The position numbers and the translations under genes were made by a program. The notes below the pieces were generated by a model. The model was given only the letters and a program-made list of their open reading frames with translations, made no database searches and was not told the DNA's origin. DNA of 64,000 bases, taken from NCBI GenBank assembly GCA_010279815.1, contig QEOQ01000344.1:1036948-1100947 (forward strand), given 5' to 3'. The stretch comes from Brachionus plicatilis. Taxonomy: Eukaryota > Rotifera > Eurotatoria > Ploima > Brachionidae. Below are positions 9,640 through 21,537 of this stretch, piece by piece; the first letter of the stretch is position 1; every line of letters begins with the position of its first letter.

Positions 9640-12600
9640 ACCATAGGAAAATTAATAAACCAAAGGATAAAAAGAAAATAGTCTGTTATGGGTATTGCTT
9701 AGAAGGACACTACATGAACAAATGCCATAAAAATAATAATCGTCGTCGGAGCATTGACAAAAAAGAGAAAAACAATAAAAGAAATAAATTGGAACGTAGG
9801 GATAAAAGTTATTATAACAAAAACGCAATGACTGTCGAAGATTTGACAAAAACAAACGATCTGCTAAAATACGCAGGTTTTATCTTTGACAAAGTAGTTG
9901 AAGAAGTATTTGATACTGGAGCTTCATCTTCTATTATAGGATTGAGTACGGCTAAAATATTAGGATTAAATATTTTACCTTCCGATAAATCAACAAACAC
10001 AGCAGATGGTTCAACTAATAAAGTTATCGGTGTTATAGAAGAAATCGAATTAAAAGTGTCAGAAACTGTCGCTAACTTATCGCTTATAATAACTAACGTC
10101 AGTCATATCAAAGTCTTACTAGGTTTAGACTGGTTCGATCAAACAAAAGTGGTTTTTGATCCAGTTAGAAGAGTCTTTAAAATTCCAGGAAAATATATTG
10201 AACTCGATTCAGAAGAAGAATCAGACGTCGTAATGGAAATAAACGCTTACCTAGCCGACCAAGAACCAGATGATATTTTTTCAGACGAAACTATAGACTC
10301 TGATGCTAAATTCGAATTAAAGCAGACAAACTTGAAAGTTTTAGATGACTTTTTAATACAAAACGAAGATGTTTTCGCAAAAAGCCTCAATGATTTAAAA
10401 GAATGTAAAAATATCAAGTTTGACATCGAAACGACAACCAAAACTCCAATAATGTCAAATCCTTATAGAGAAGCAAATTCAGTAAACGACGAATTAAGAG
10501 CGGAGGTTAAGAAAATGCTTGATGCCGAGATAATAAGACCAGGCAAAGCAGGTACATGGGCATCTTCAGCATTTCTTATCAAACAAAAAGGTCGGTCTCG
10601 ATTTGTCGTAGATTAAAGAAAACTCAACTCAATAACAAAGCCAATTCTACATCCTTTACCACGAATTGATGACATTTTGGACAAACTTTCAAAAGGTAAA
10701 ATTTTTACTCATCTGGACTTACTGAAGGATTATTTCCAGATAGGACTTAGCAAGGACAGTAAACATAAAACAGGACTTATTGTTCCTTTCGGAATATATG
10801 AGTTCAATAAGATGCCTTTCGGTCTACGTAACGCTCCCGCATTTATCAGCATGTTAATGCGACAAATTTTAGGAAATTCCGAATTCTATCAAGTTTAAAT
10901 TGATGCCATAGTTATATTTTCGGATAACGTCGAAGAACATCTCCATCAACTAAAACAAGTATTCGATAAGCTAAGAGAATATAATCTCAAATTTAATCCA
11001 GAAAAATGTAACTGGATGAAAGAGTCGATTAAAATATTAGGACATATAATCGATAAAGACGGAATAAAAATGGATCCTGAAATAATTAAAGCTATTAAAA
11101 ATTTTAAAGAGCCATGAACTCTTAAGCAGCTTCAATCATTTTTAGGGTTAACGAACTATTACAGAAGGTTCGTAGAAGGATACGCCAAAATTGCAGCGCC
11201 ACTTCACGCGCTCCAATCACCAAAAATGCAATGGATTTGGTCTGATTGCTGTACTTTTAATCTAAAAAATAAACTTACTAGTTATCCTATTCTCAGACAG
11301 CCAGATTTCAATAGAGAATTTAGACTATTTACAGACGCATCCAGAAGTGCAATTGGAGCGATTCTCACTAATAATAAACCGATGATAATGGAAACGAATA
11401 TGTTTGTTTCTACGCGTCAAGATTATTAAAAGGTAGTGAATGACACTATTACATTACAGAACTCGAATGCTCAACTGTAGTTTGGGCTGTTAATTTCTTC
11501 AAAACTTACCTTTACGGTGAAAAGTTCAAAATAATCGTTGACCACTATGCACTAAAATGGCTATTAACTAAAAATAACCCAAATGCTAAATTAACACGAT
11601 GGTCAATACTTTTACAAACGTTTAATTTTGAAATAAAACATCGAAAAGGAACAATTCAGACGTCGATGCACAAAAGAAGAAACACTATATTTTTGAAAAC
11701 TATTAAACGAATCTTTTAAACTCTTAGTACCAAAAATTGAGGACAGAATTGATATCATAGCGAACTCACATAACTTAGGTCATTTTAAAACGGAGACCGT
11801 TTACAGAAATCTATTGAAGAATTTTACTGGAAAGCTATGAAAGTAGAAATTGAAAAATTCATCAAAAAATGCAATGTTTGCATTCGTTTCGATAAATCAA
11901 AGGTAAAAGACCACCCTGCATTGACCTTTCCTATAAGATCGATTTTCGATAGGATAGGCATCGATTTAGTTTTTGGACTCCCAAAATCAGTCGATTGATT
12001 TATAGGACTTTTAATCATAACTGAGCACTTATCAAATTTTGTATTTGCCTACCCAATCAAATCAAAAACAGCAATTAAAATTGCCGAAAAGATTTTGGAA
12101 TTTATCTCAACATTCGGACCTCAATATGAAATTCTTTCTGACAAGAACTAGAATTCGTTAACCAAATTCTTGACGAACTTTGAAACAGTTTCATATTAAA
12201 AGAAGAATTACTTCCGCTTACAACCCGTGAACAAACGAAAAATCTGAAAGAGTCAACCAAACCATAGTATCTGCACTTAAAAAACAATCGGCACAAGACC
12301 CATAAAACTGGAATAAATACATGCCGTACGATATAATGGCATACAGAACAAGAAACCATCATCAACAAAATTCAGCCCTTATAACATGCTTAAAAGGAGA
12401 TCAAAGAAAATAAAGTTACCCTAGATGGAGACTAAAACTTACCGAACAATTCGACAAGAATGAGGAAAAAGATAATCATTAGGATATTGATAAAATTGAA
12501 AATATTTTATTTTGGACCATAAAAAGATTGGGAGAGGTTACAAATACCTTATTAAGTGGAAAGGTAAACCAATTTCGAATAAAAGTTGATTAAAAGGTTC

Positions 12601-12640
12601 ACTGGTTGACAATTCAAATTGAAATGGATGGGCAATTTTA
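9640..12640 (+). pseudogene. Pol of the plus-strand gypsy element (PR-RT-RH-IN-chromodomain)
   Basis: In order: a zinc knuckle (CYGYCLEGHYMNKC, about 9,680), an aspartic protease with DTGASSSII (about 9,913), and RT fingers ending at a stop near 10,616. Further RT follows (HLDLLKDYFQIGLSKDSKH, MPFGLRNAPAF). The catalytic box is damaged: a stop and IDAIVIF stand where YIDDI is expected at about 10,895. RNase H (LFTDASRSAIGAIL, about 11,330; VDHYALKWLLTKN) and a heavily broken integrase come next. Chromodomain remnants (DIDKIEN, RGYKYLIKWKG with a shift) lie at about 12,490-12,570. Many stops show the copy is dead. Convincing LTRs were not found. Confidence 0.85.
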
Positions 12641-12689
12641 ATTTTTTTATTAAAATTTTTATTGTCAAAGTTAAATAAAAACGACAAAT

Positions 12690-13975
12690 AAAACTAAAAA
12701 TTAAGCTTTTTTTACAAAATCTGTAATACTGGATTGTTTGGTTTTACATTTTTCTATTACAATATTTTCAGTATTAAACAAAAAGTCAACAACGGTGGAA
12801 AAATCTTTTTTTTTTTTTAGAAAAAAATCTTTTAAATCATTTATTCTATCGATTGCATCTTTTGAGCTAAAATCTGATTTTTTTGATTTTTTTTATATCT
12901 TCGACTTTCGAATAACTGTCATCTTTGTTCTCAGAACTTGAAATTGAGTTGATAATTTCGATATCTGATAAAGATACCTCGCTGGTAAATTCGAATCGAT
13001 TGAAACATAAGCATTCTTTTCAAATTTCAATTCTTTTTTAAACGTTCATATTTCGTTAAAATCATCGTTTTCGTTTCATTCACACTCTAAATCGCTGAAT
13101 AAAAAATCGCCATTAAATCCAGCTTTTCGAAAACATCGTTGAATTGATAGTGACGAAACACCATCCCAAGCTCGTTTGGTTTATAACGAAGTTCCATTTT
13201 TCCTTTTGAACATGCACATCCATCCATTACTAGCTTAAAATTCACGATGGCCTAACATTGTCGCAAACTTTAGAGCCTGTAGTTGAATTTCACGTCACTC
13301 ACTGTTCAATTACTGTATTTTTGAACTTGTTCGAACCAAAACAACACTGATTTATCGTATTCGTAACGTAACGAAGTCATCGTAGCTTGACAATTTAATT
13401 CGTTTTTTTTCGGGGCCGCATGCATTTTTTTCGTAGTGTTCTAATATTTTTGCCTTAGACGAGAGAATTGTTGATATTGTAGATGTATTTACGCCGTATT
13501 CTTTATAAAGTGTAGTAGTAGTTATTTTTTGATCGCAATGTTTTTTTATAATTTCTATTTTAGTCTCAAGTGAGATACACTTTCTTTTTTTTTGAGCAAT
13601 TTTATCTGTCATTTTTTCAATTAGATTAGACAATCAAGTATTTTCAATTATTTATATTCAATTATAAAAAGAAAATTAATTGTTTTATTTTTATTTTTTT
13701 AATCTTTTAATACAAAAGTGTGAAAGTTTTTTTTTCAAGCTCGTTATAGGAAGATTTTTTCCTTTAGAAAATGATTAAGCGGTCTTTCAAAAACAGCTCG
13801 TTCTATCAAGTTTTCGTTATATAGAAACTCGTTGTATCGAAACAATTTTTATATCTTTTTCTATTGTTCGTAATCGGTTCCCGTAATACAGCTCGTTATA
13901 AAGAGTTTCTCGTTATATAAGGTCGCGTTATACAACGATCAAATTGAAATGTTCTTCTTTAATATTTTTTCTATA
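12690..13975 (-). mobile_element. pogo/Tigger-like DNA transposon, internally deleted
   Basis: The minus-strand ORF 13,352-13,633 begins with a helix-turn-helix of the pogo/CENP-B type (KRKCISLETKIEIIKKH, YGVNTSTISTILSSK). Downstream fragments, such as a Lys-rich tail near 12,830-12,950, look like the end of the protein, but the DDE catalytic core is absent or unreadable. The stretch 13,735-13,960 repeats CTCGTTATA/CGTTATA-type motifs several times. The terminal repeats of pogo-like elements are typically built from such 'TCGTTATAACGA' words. This end abuts the reading frame of the minus-strand gypsy pol at about 13,970, so the element most likely inserted there. Confidence 0.6.
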
Positions 13976-16250
13976 TTAAAGTAAGTCCCCTTCTAATGTA
14001 TAAAATTTAATTTATTTGTAAATTCTTTTTACTTGCTTTTTCGAAGATCCCTCCGTATGCCTTTTATATTTTAAGAAGTGCATTAGATATGGGTCTTGAT
14101 ATGGGTCTAAATGTTTACTAGATAAGTCCTCATTTTCATCAATAATATTATCGACTTCATTTAAAAGAATAGTTCTACTTAAAGGGTCAACATTTGTATG
14201 TGTTTTACCTTTTCTATGAATAATTTCAAAGTTATAAGTTTGTAAAAGTATCGCCCATCTTGTTAGTCTAGCGTTGGAGCTTTTAAGTGTTAATAACCAT
14301 TTTAAAGAATAGTGATCCGTTACTATTAGAAATTTGATGTTAAATAAATAGTTACTGTATTCCATACAGCTAAAAATTACAGATGAACATTCAAGTTCAG
14401 TTACAGAATAATGTTTTTCATTAGGTATAATTAATCTAGAAGCGTAGCTTACTACAATTTCATTACCTTGGTCGTCAATTTGTGCTAATATAGAGCCTAA
14501 AGCAGTTGTTGATGCGTCTGTGCATAAGATAAACCTAATTAAAGTCTACTTTTCTAAGAATGGGATACTCTATTAATTTTTGTTTTAATGTGTCAAAAGT
14601 ATTTTGGCATCTATCTGACCAATAACATTGTAATAATTCTGGGTCTGCTGGTAGACTTTTACTTACCAGTCAGACTTCTCAAGTCCTATTCTAGACTCGA
14701 GGGTTTCGGATCAAAACAATAAGGTTTTTTAATAACTTGATTGGGACACGAGGTCCAAATCCGAAACCAAATAATATAAACAAACAAAAATTAAATTATA
14801 TCAAAAACTAAACTAAAAAAACTAACAACTAATAAACTAAACTGAAAACATATATATAGTAAATTGTACATGTAAATGCAAGCTTCCAGTTGTGCAAAAC
14901 AAACTTCTTTTTTGAGACGTCAACACCATAAATATTTTTGGGTGAAGTCAAAGAATGTAAGGGTGAAGTAATTTTTGCATAATTTTCAATGAATTTTCTA
15001 TAGTAATTAGATAATACTAAGAATGTTTGTAGTTGTTTAATTATTTTTGGTGGTTTAATATCCCCAATAAGAGAAATTTTTTCGGGATCCATTTTGATAC
15101 CTGTTTCGTCAATAATGTGGCCCAAAATATTTATACTCTTTTTTCGCCATTGACATTTTTTTGGATGAATTTTCAAATTATTTTCATTTAACTTATTAAA
15201 AACAATCTGAATATATTCAAGGTGCTCATCTTCATTTTCTGAACAAATTACTATATCATCAATATAAACCTGCACAAATTCTATGTTTCATAAAATAGAT
15301 TGCATTGTTGTCAAACCAAAAGGAACTCTATTAAATTCGTTTATTCCAAATTGAACTATGAATCTAGTTTTATGTTTTTAATGATCCGCTACAGGAATTT
15401 GAAATTATCCTTTTCTTAAATCAAGATGTGAGAAAATTTTACCTTTTGACAAGTCGTCTTGTATGTCATCAATTCTTGGTAAAGGATGAAAGTATTGTTT
15501 GGTAATACTATTAACTTTTGTATAGTCTACAACGAAACGATAGCAAGACTTCTGCTTAATGAGAAAGGCTGGACTAGCCCAAGTTTTACCATGAATAATT
15601 ATACCTGCGTCCAGCATCAATTTAATTTCTTTTTTCATTTCATCAATTAAACCTACAGGTTATCGAAAAGGTTGTGTCATTATTGGATTTTCACTAGTCG
15701 TTTCTATTTCAAAAGAGACTGATTTATTTAAACCAAGATCATTAAAACTTAAAGAAAAAGAATTCTTATTCTTTACGAAAAGATTATTTAGTTCCTTTCT
15801 ATCGCTTGATGGAGGATAATCATTATAGTTTAATTCGGCTATCTCGTTTGTTAGATCATTATCTTCAAAACTATAAATGGAATTTTAAGAATATTCATCG
15901 TCTGATTCTTCAGATTTTGGATTTAGACATATTCTTTTTCCTGGTATAGAGAGCTGTCTTCAAGAAGGGTCAATAATGGCTTTTGTTTGTTCAAACCAAT
16001 CTAATCCTAATAGTATTTCAATGTGCAAAATAATAGTTATTACGAAATTTAAATGAGCTACGGTGACTTCAACTTCTATTTTAATTAACTCTGTTTTACC
16101 CTAAAACATTGTGAGTATTTCCATCGGCTGTGTTTATATGATCTTTTGATGTGATGGATTTATTTTTAAATTTAGTTTTTTAGCTAAACTCAGACTAATT
16201 AAAGAAATAGTTGCACCGTCAAACACAGTTTCTTTTTTTTCTCCTTTGAT
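13976..16250 (-). pseudogene. Pol of the env-bearing gypsy element (PR-RT-RH)
   Basis: Minus strand, in order from 16,250 down: an aspartic protease (FDGATISLIS, then ILLGLDWFEQTKA), RT fingers (LMLDAGIIIHGKTWASPAFL, ORF 15,405-15,638), and an intact YIDD box (QVYIDDIVIC, ORF 14,829-15,275). RT thumb (LSNYYRKFIENYAKI) and RNase H (VTDHYSLKWLLTLKSSNARL, ORF 14,012-14,365) follow. The frame then reads VKRIYK and a linker that normally precedes the integrase zinc finger, and it stops at the pogo-like insertion. Scattered stops and one ~270-bp insertion make it inactive. Confidence 0.85.
14665..14930. other. Foreign insert between RT and RNase H
   Basis: The RT thumb ends near 14,935 and recognisable RNase H sequence resumes near 14,665. 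The 265 bases between them do not encode polyprotein. They contain an imperfect inverted pair, GGTTTCGGAT (about 14,701-14,710) and ATCCGAAACC (about 14,757-14,766). A small non-autonomous element or SINE is possible; I could not define target duplications. Confidence 0.35.
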
Positions 16251-18160
16251 ATAAGTGAAATGTCTTAGTAGTTAATTACTCTTATAAGATTCATTAATGT
16301 GTAATACATTATTAAACTTATTTTTAAATTTTGTTTTTTGGTTATTACCTCTTTTATAATCTAGTTAAGGTTTTGATTTTTTATTATTGTAACAAGAATA
16401 TGTGTTGTGGTTGTCTTTCATACAAATTTTACAGTAAAGCTTTTTTTGTATCTTTGCTATTATTACTTTTTTTATTATAATTAGGATAACTATAATGTTT
16501 ACTTCCTGCCTTTGAAAGTTTGTTTCAAAATTTTTTTGTGTTAATCATTAAAATATCTGCATTTTTTGGGTGACGAGAAGTATTAAACCTATTATAATCT
16601 TCAGCGTATTCAATTGCCTGTTGTAATGATTCTGGATTACGAAGCCTGACGTAATTTTCAGTTAGTTCAGATAATCCTTGAGTAAAATATGTAATTTGAT
16701 CATAATTACTTATTTCAGATATTTGATTTAATATTATTCTAAAGTCATTGATATAATTTCCTATATCTTTACTTTGTCTAAGACCTCTTAACTTATCTCT
16801 CATGTAAAGTTCATGATCTTTACGTCTTTAAAGTTCTTTAAGCATGTTCTTAAACTGAACCCAACTAATAGAGTTCCTATCTCTATTTTTAGTAAATGCT
16901 TGATGTTCGTGAAGCGCAGAATCTCTTAAGTATTAGCTTGCAAAAAGGATTTTGGACTTGTCTTGTGTTACCATTTTCTTCAAGTATTAGTTCAACAATG
17001 TAAAGCCAATCTTCAATTCTTTCATTTTCTTTTCCATGAAAAGGGCTTATGTTATTATCTGTTTTAGGAAAGGGAAGATGGTTAAAGTAAGGCAACGCAA
17101 TTTGGGGAAACTTATTTTCTTCTCTATCCTTAACATATAAAGAGCCTATTTCGGGATTGTGACTTGTAATTTTTTCATCAATATCAGGTATTAGTTTAAT
17201 TTTATTTGTTAATTTATCATCTCAGACTGATAGTTCTTTTGAAGATTCAGTAACTAACGATTTCTTACCTATTGAGAAACTAGGTGTATTTATGGGTAAG
17301 GAGTAAGAAAATTCTAAATTTGGATCTAAAGCATTTTTATCCTATTGTTCTCATTACTTAAATTATTGATTTCGAATTCGAGATCAGCAATTTTTGATAC
17401 ATCTGATTCCTTTTTTGATTTAATTTGTGAAATTTCATTTTCATATGAATTTATTTTTGAATAGCATGCTGAAATCTTATTAACTAGATTCGTATTCTCA
17501 CTTTTTAAATGATTATGTGAATCTTTTAGCTTATCTAAATTTTCGTTTAGTTTAATATATTTTATTTCAATTTAGTCGTTAACTTTAATTAAGTTTGCTA
17601 GGATAGTGCTTAGTTTTCCGATTCTAGCTTTTTTATTTGTTCATCATTGGACTTTAATGTTTCTTCGAAACTATTTTTGTCGTTGTCAATGATTTCTAGT
17701 TTTTTTCTTTCATAAAAAAGTTCATTATTTATAGTTGAATTTTTCCTTTAGCTAGTTCTAATTCTGCAGATTTCTGCTTTTGAGAATTTTTTACAAGTGC
17801 GAACTCCTTAGAAAGCTGTTCTTTTTCAGAATCAAGTCTTTCATTTACTTTACAAATCACATCTTTTTGAGATTATAATTTTTTATAACCTATCTCACAG
17901 TTATATAAGTCATCTTTTAACTTATTTAATTTTAACGCATCAATTTTTCTTTCTAATTTCAAATGTATTGCGTATGCTTCGATACGCCTGGTTAAATTTT
18001 AAATTGTTTCTAACCCCTCCTGATCAAAATTATCGGGTAATCTTTCTAAAATTCTTAACTTACCTTCGATTCTTGATTTGAGTTCCGGTCAGTTGATTAT
18101 TTGAATAGGATCCTTCGAATATGAGATTGTTATGATTTATTACGATATCGTTTAGGATTA
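16251..18160 (-). pseudogene. Gag of the env-bearing gypsy element
   Basis: Minus strand: a long coiled coil from about 18,100 to 17,380, then PNLEFSYSLPINTPSF and SLYVKDREENKF. The gag domain spans 16,889-17,095 and 16,525-16,803 (NERIEDWLYIVELILEENG, MRDKLRGLRQSKDIGNYIND). A CCHC zinc knuckle (CKICMKDNHNTYSC, CX2CX4HX4C) lies at about 16,395-16,435. The order coiled coil, gag core, knuckle, protease is normal for a Ty3/gypsy gag-pol. Several stops and shifts interrupt it. Confidence 0.8.
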
Positions 18161-18191
18161 GTTCTTTGTTTTAGATTTTTCTTGTTTTTCG

Positions 18192-18200
18192 CTGCTACCA
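18192..18200 (-). promoter_or_regulatory. Primer-binding site (initiator Met tRNA-like)
   Basis: On the minus strand TGGTAGCAG lies six bases inside the 5' LTR. It matches the complement of an animal initiator-methionine tRNA 3' end (CUGCUACCA). The short gap is larger than usual, so the exact LTR edge is uncertain. Confidence 0.5.
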
Positions 18201-18206
18201 ATTCTA

Positions 18207-18570
18207 TTAACCCTCGGATAAGGTTAAGTTAATAAAACTCAGTTTAGTTGTTTTTAATATTTTATTTTATTAAATGATAAAATAACAATAATCACAAATA
18301 CGACAATAGGCCTTGGTAAACGTTTTATATTGTTTGTGGAAATATTCGAATAAGACGAATAAATGAAATAAGGTTAAACATTTTTATACTAAAAGAAATT
18401 ATTAAAAAACATCAATCACAAATCAAGATATTATAATATTAAAAGTAAGAAGATAGTAGACAATGGTCATTGCGATAACGAAGACATTTTATATTAATTT
18501 AATTTAATTAAAACATTAAGATAAATAACTTGATAATAATTAAATTTGAGGATCGTAGATCATAGTAACA
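18207..18570 (-). repeat. 5' LTR of the env-bearing gypsy element
   Basis: This 364-bp repeat matches 4,557-4,916 in the same orientation, with small indels. The gag frame starts on its inner side and the primer-binding site lies next to it, which identifies it as the 5' LTR of a minus-strand element. On the minus strand it begins TGTTACTATGATC. Confidence 0.85.
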
Positions 18571-19440
18571 AAACAAAAGAAAAAAGAAAAAATATAATTA
18601 AAAAAAGAAAAAAAAAGAAAAAAAAAAGAAAAAAATTTTAATCAAGGGGACATATAATAAAATTTTTTTTTATTACTTTTTTATTTAAATTTTTACTTTT
18701 TTTTTAATTTTTGAATAAAATTTTTTAATTTTTTTTATTTATTGAATAAAATTTTTTACTTTTCTCTTTTAATTTTGAATTAAACTTTTTTTATTTTTTT
18801 TTTCGTTTTTGAAAAAAATTTTTGAATTTTTTTTTAATTAAAAAACTACTTTTTTTTAATTAAAAACTATATTAAATTATCTTACATTTTTAAATTTTTA
18901 AATTTTTAAATAATCTTTATTTTATGGTCGGCCGGCGACTATTAAATATTTTAAAAACTTTTAATTTTTTTCACGTTTTATTGTTGTTTCTTTGTTTTAA
19001 TTAAATTTCATTTTATTTTCTTGGTCCTTTTTTATTTAGTTCATAAAAAATATAAACCTTTTTTAATTGATATTTCAGAAATAAAAAAAAAACATTTTTC
19101 TCTAAAGCTAATAAATTAATTTCTCTTTTCAAATAGTTAATTTTCAAAAATTTACCTCAAACAAAGTTCGATCGTTTTATCAAATTTCTCATAACTTATA
19201 ACACTTCAAATGTTAAGAAAATAAATAAATTCTTTTTTCAAATTAGAAAAATTGCTAATTATATTAGAAAAATTTGTTAAAATAAATATGCTACAAACTT
19301 AAAATATTTGTTGAAGTATTTGTAATTAAAAAAAAAACTTCAATTCATCCAATTCTAGTTTTAATTGATTCTCTAAGCTGCTAGTGTCAAGTTACCCCTT
19401 TGATTCGCATAAATCTGATGCTGGTTCTGTGCCCACTGAT
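18571..19440. other. Low-complexity A/T tracts
   Basis: The first ~80 bases are an A/G-only purine run, followed by long T-rich and A-rich tracts. A single GC island, GGTCGGCCGGC at 18,926-18,936, is embedded in it and recurs exactly at 23,189-23,199. No gene is visible. Confidence 0.6.
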
Positions 19441-19469
19441 CCAAAAGGAAATAAAACAATGGCAACAAG

Positions 19470-19655
19470 AAGGTCTTGCATGATTTCTCCAATAGCAAGA
19501 TTTTGCAATCACGAACGTCTAGTAATAGCTGGTAACTGCCGAATGTGTTTGGTTCAACCGACTCATCCGAAGCACGAAAAGGTGTAATTGAATTTTTGAT
19601 TGTCAATCATCCATTAGACTGTCCAGTATGCGATCAAAGAGCTAAATGGGAACAA
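19470..19655 (+). pseudogene. NDUFS1 (complex I 75-kDa subunit) fragment, plus copy
   Basis: The reading IARFCNHERLVIAGNCRMCL matches the N-terminal iron-sulfur region of NDUFS1/NuoG ([19 protein letters not shown]), which holds two cluster-binding cysteines. About 27 residues that should follow are missing. After a frameshift the sequence resumes as EARKGVIEFLIVNHPLDCPV and CDQRAKWE. The family has CDQGGECDLQDQ here, so the glycine pair and following cysteine are lost. It covers only a small piece of a ~700-residue protein and cannot be functional. A second fragment lies inverted at 22.5-22.9 kb. Confidence 0.8.
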
Positions 19656-19729
19656 AAAAAGCAAATATATATATTTTTTCAAATTTTTATTTAAAGTTTA
19701 ATAAATTATTTTTAAGTTTTAAGACTTCT

Positions 19730-21169
19730 TTATTCATTTGACCATTCACCCTTGTTTTTCGCTACTATTGAGAGAACTTTTTTAAAATGTTTTCCTAATT
19801 TTTCGCACTTTGCTGCATTTAGATTTTTTTCAAATTCTCCAATTGCAACGGTCAGCTAACAAATGGATCGTCATTGTTTCCTTCTTACAAATGTTTTCAG
19901 GTCGCTCCATAACATTTCAATTGGATCAAAGTCCGCTGAATTGGCAGGGGTTCATAACTAAAATAATTGATAATATAAAAAAATTTTTATTGTAAATTAT
20001 TTAAAAATATTTTACCCATCAAATTCCATTTTCTCTTAAAAAGCTAGTACATTTTCACTTAAAAAGTTAGAATTTTGCTTCGGGTCATTATCCTGAATCA
20101 AAAAAAATCTATCCAATTCTTCTCAGCTAAATTTGATCCTTACAAAAGGAAGCAAGTAATATTCTAATATGTAATTGTAACTATATTGGTGAAGGTTTGA
20201 TGTAAAAAACTTTTTATTAAAAAATATTTAGTAGAAAATTTGAAATTTTTTTTGAAATTCTTACACAAAATCTTGAAAGTCCTTTAGAGCTTATTGCTGC
20301 CCAAATATTTACCTTCAAAGAACTTATTTCCCTTACTCCAACACAACTCGGCTTTGAGATTTTTTGTCTAAAATGGTACAAAGGAAACGTATTTATTTCA
20401 ATTTTAGTCTCATCAGCAAATATAAATCTATTGGTATCAAACGACTTATATCGTTTGGCGAAAAGCTACCTTTGCTTTTTTTTCGCTAAGTTTAAGTTTG
20501 GCATTGCCCTGGCTCTTCTATATACATAACCCATTTCTAAAATATATAGAAAAAAATAATTTATAATTTTTTTGTTTTAATTGAAAATTTTTCTATTTAA
20601 TCAATTTTACAGATATAATTTAAAGTTTAGAATTAAAATAAAGGATGAAAATTTAAATTTAAATTTTTTTCATATCGATTAAAATAAATTTTGAAGAAGA
20701 AAAGAATTACTTTTTCTATAATTACAAATGGTTGACAGGCCAAGCTTAACCGAGAAAACTCTTCTGACTTCAAGAGCGATTTCTCTAGCGCTTGTGAAAC
20801 CCATCGAAATTTCAATTTGGTTCTAAAACAAAATATATCTTAATTGGTAGAGTAACAAAAAAAAAATTTCTCTAATAAATTCTTTTAAAACAGCAGTTAC
20901 TTTTTGAGAACTGCTATATCTACGAATGAAATATCCCGTAAAAAGGCGTTTTGTCTTTTTTTTAAAGACGGTATTGTCTTGCTCTGATTGTCTTTATTTG
21001 TATTAACTTTTAAATTTAAATTTATTTAAATTTACTCCAAGTGTTGGAACAATTTCTTCAGGATAGATTTCAATTGCTTTTTCCGTATTTCTGAAGCCTT
21101 TTCTCCATTTAGTGTTAATTTCTTTCCTAATTCTGAAATTTTTACCATTGTTACCTTGCGAAAATTCAT
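19730..21169 (-). pseudogene. Tc1/mariner-like transposase remnant
   Basis: Minus-strand pieces in order: an N-terminal helix-turn-helix part (LGKEINTKWRKGFRNTEKAI, from the ATG at 21,169; MGFTSAREIALEV near 20,800), the first catalytic aspartate region (FIFADETKIEINTF, about 20,420), the second (IQDNDPKQNSNFLSENVLAF, about 20,090), and the third (SADFDPIEMLWSDLKTFVR, about 19,930). It ends near 19,730. The three blocks correspond to the DDE/D core of Tc1/mariner enzymes. AT-rich stretches between them could be introns or decay, and stops occur within coding blocks. Terminal repeats were not identified. Confidence 0.75.
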
Positions 21170-21255
21170 TTTTTTTTTATTTTTAGATTCTAAATTTAGA
21201 TAAATTGTTCTAAAAAAATTTAATTCGATAGGAAGTTAAAAACAAGAATTGTTTT

Positions 21256-21516
21256 TTGGTTCGAGTTTTAAGAAACCAGGCAAATTTAGGAAATGTTCCG
21301 AGGGCTATCTCAAATTATTTTGGATTAGTCTGTCATATACCGACAAAGGACTGTAAATCTTTTAATAATTTTGAAGAAGTAATATATTTTAAATTTTATA
21401 ATCTTTTTATTAATTTATTATCAAAGTTTGAAATAAATGGTGTAATCACTGTTTTTATACACAATAAGAAAAAAAAATTTGAGGTCCTGGCTGAGCTTTT
21501 AAACAATAAGGTTTAA
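21256..21516 (+). other. Unrecognised 86-residue ORF
   Basis: An open frame encodes a basic and hydrophobic peptide including FGLVCHIPTKDCKSFNN and ending KKFEVLAELLNNKV. I do not recognise it. It lies between the transposase remnant and another coding-like region and could be part of either, or a chance ORF. Confidence 0.25.
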
Positions 21517-21537
21517 ATGAAAAGCCAGGATTGTTGA

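Noticed and set aside
9652..9855. Minus-strand ORF within the plus-strand gypsy pol
   Set aside because: Antisense shadow of the zinc-knuckle/protease frame.
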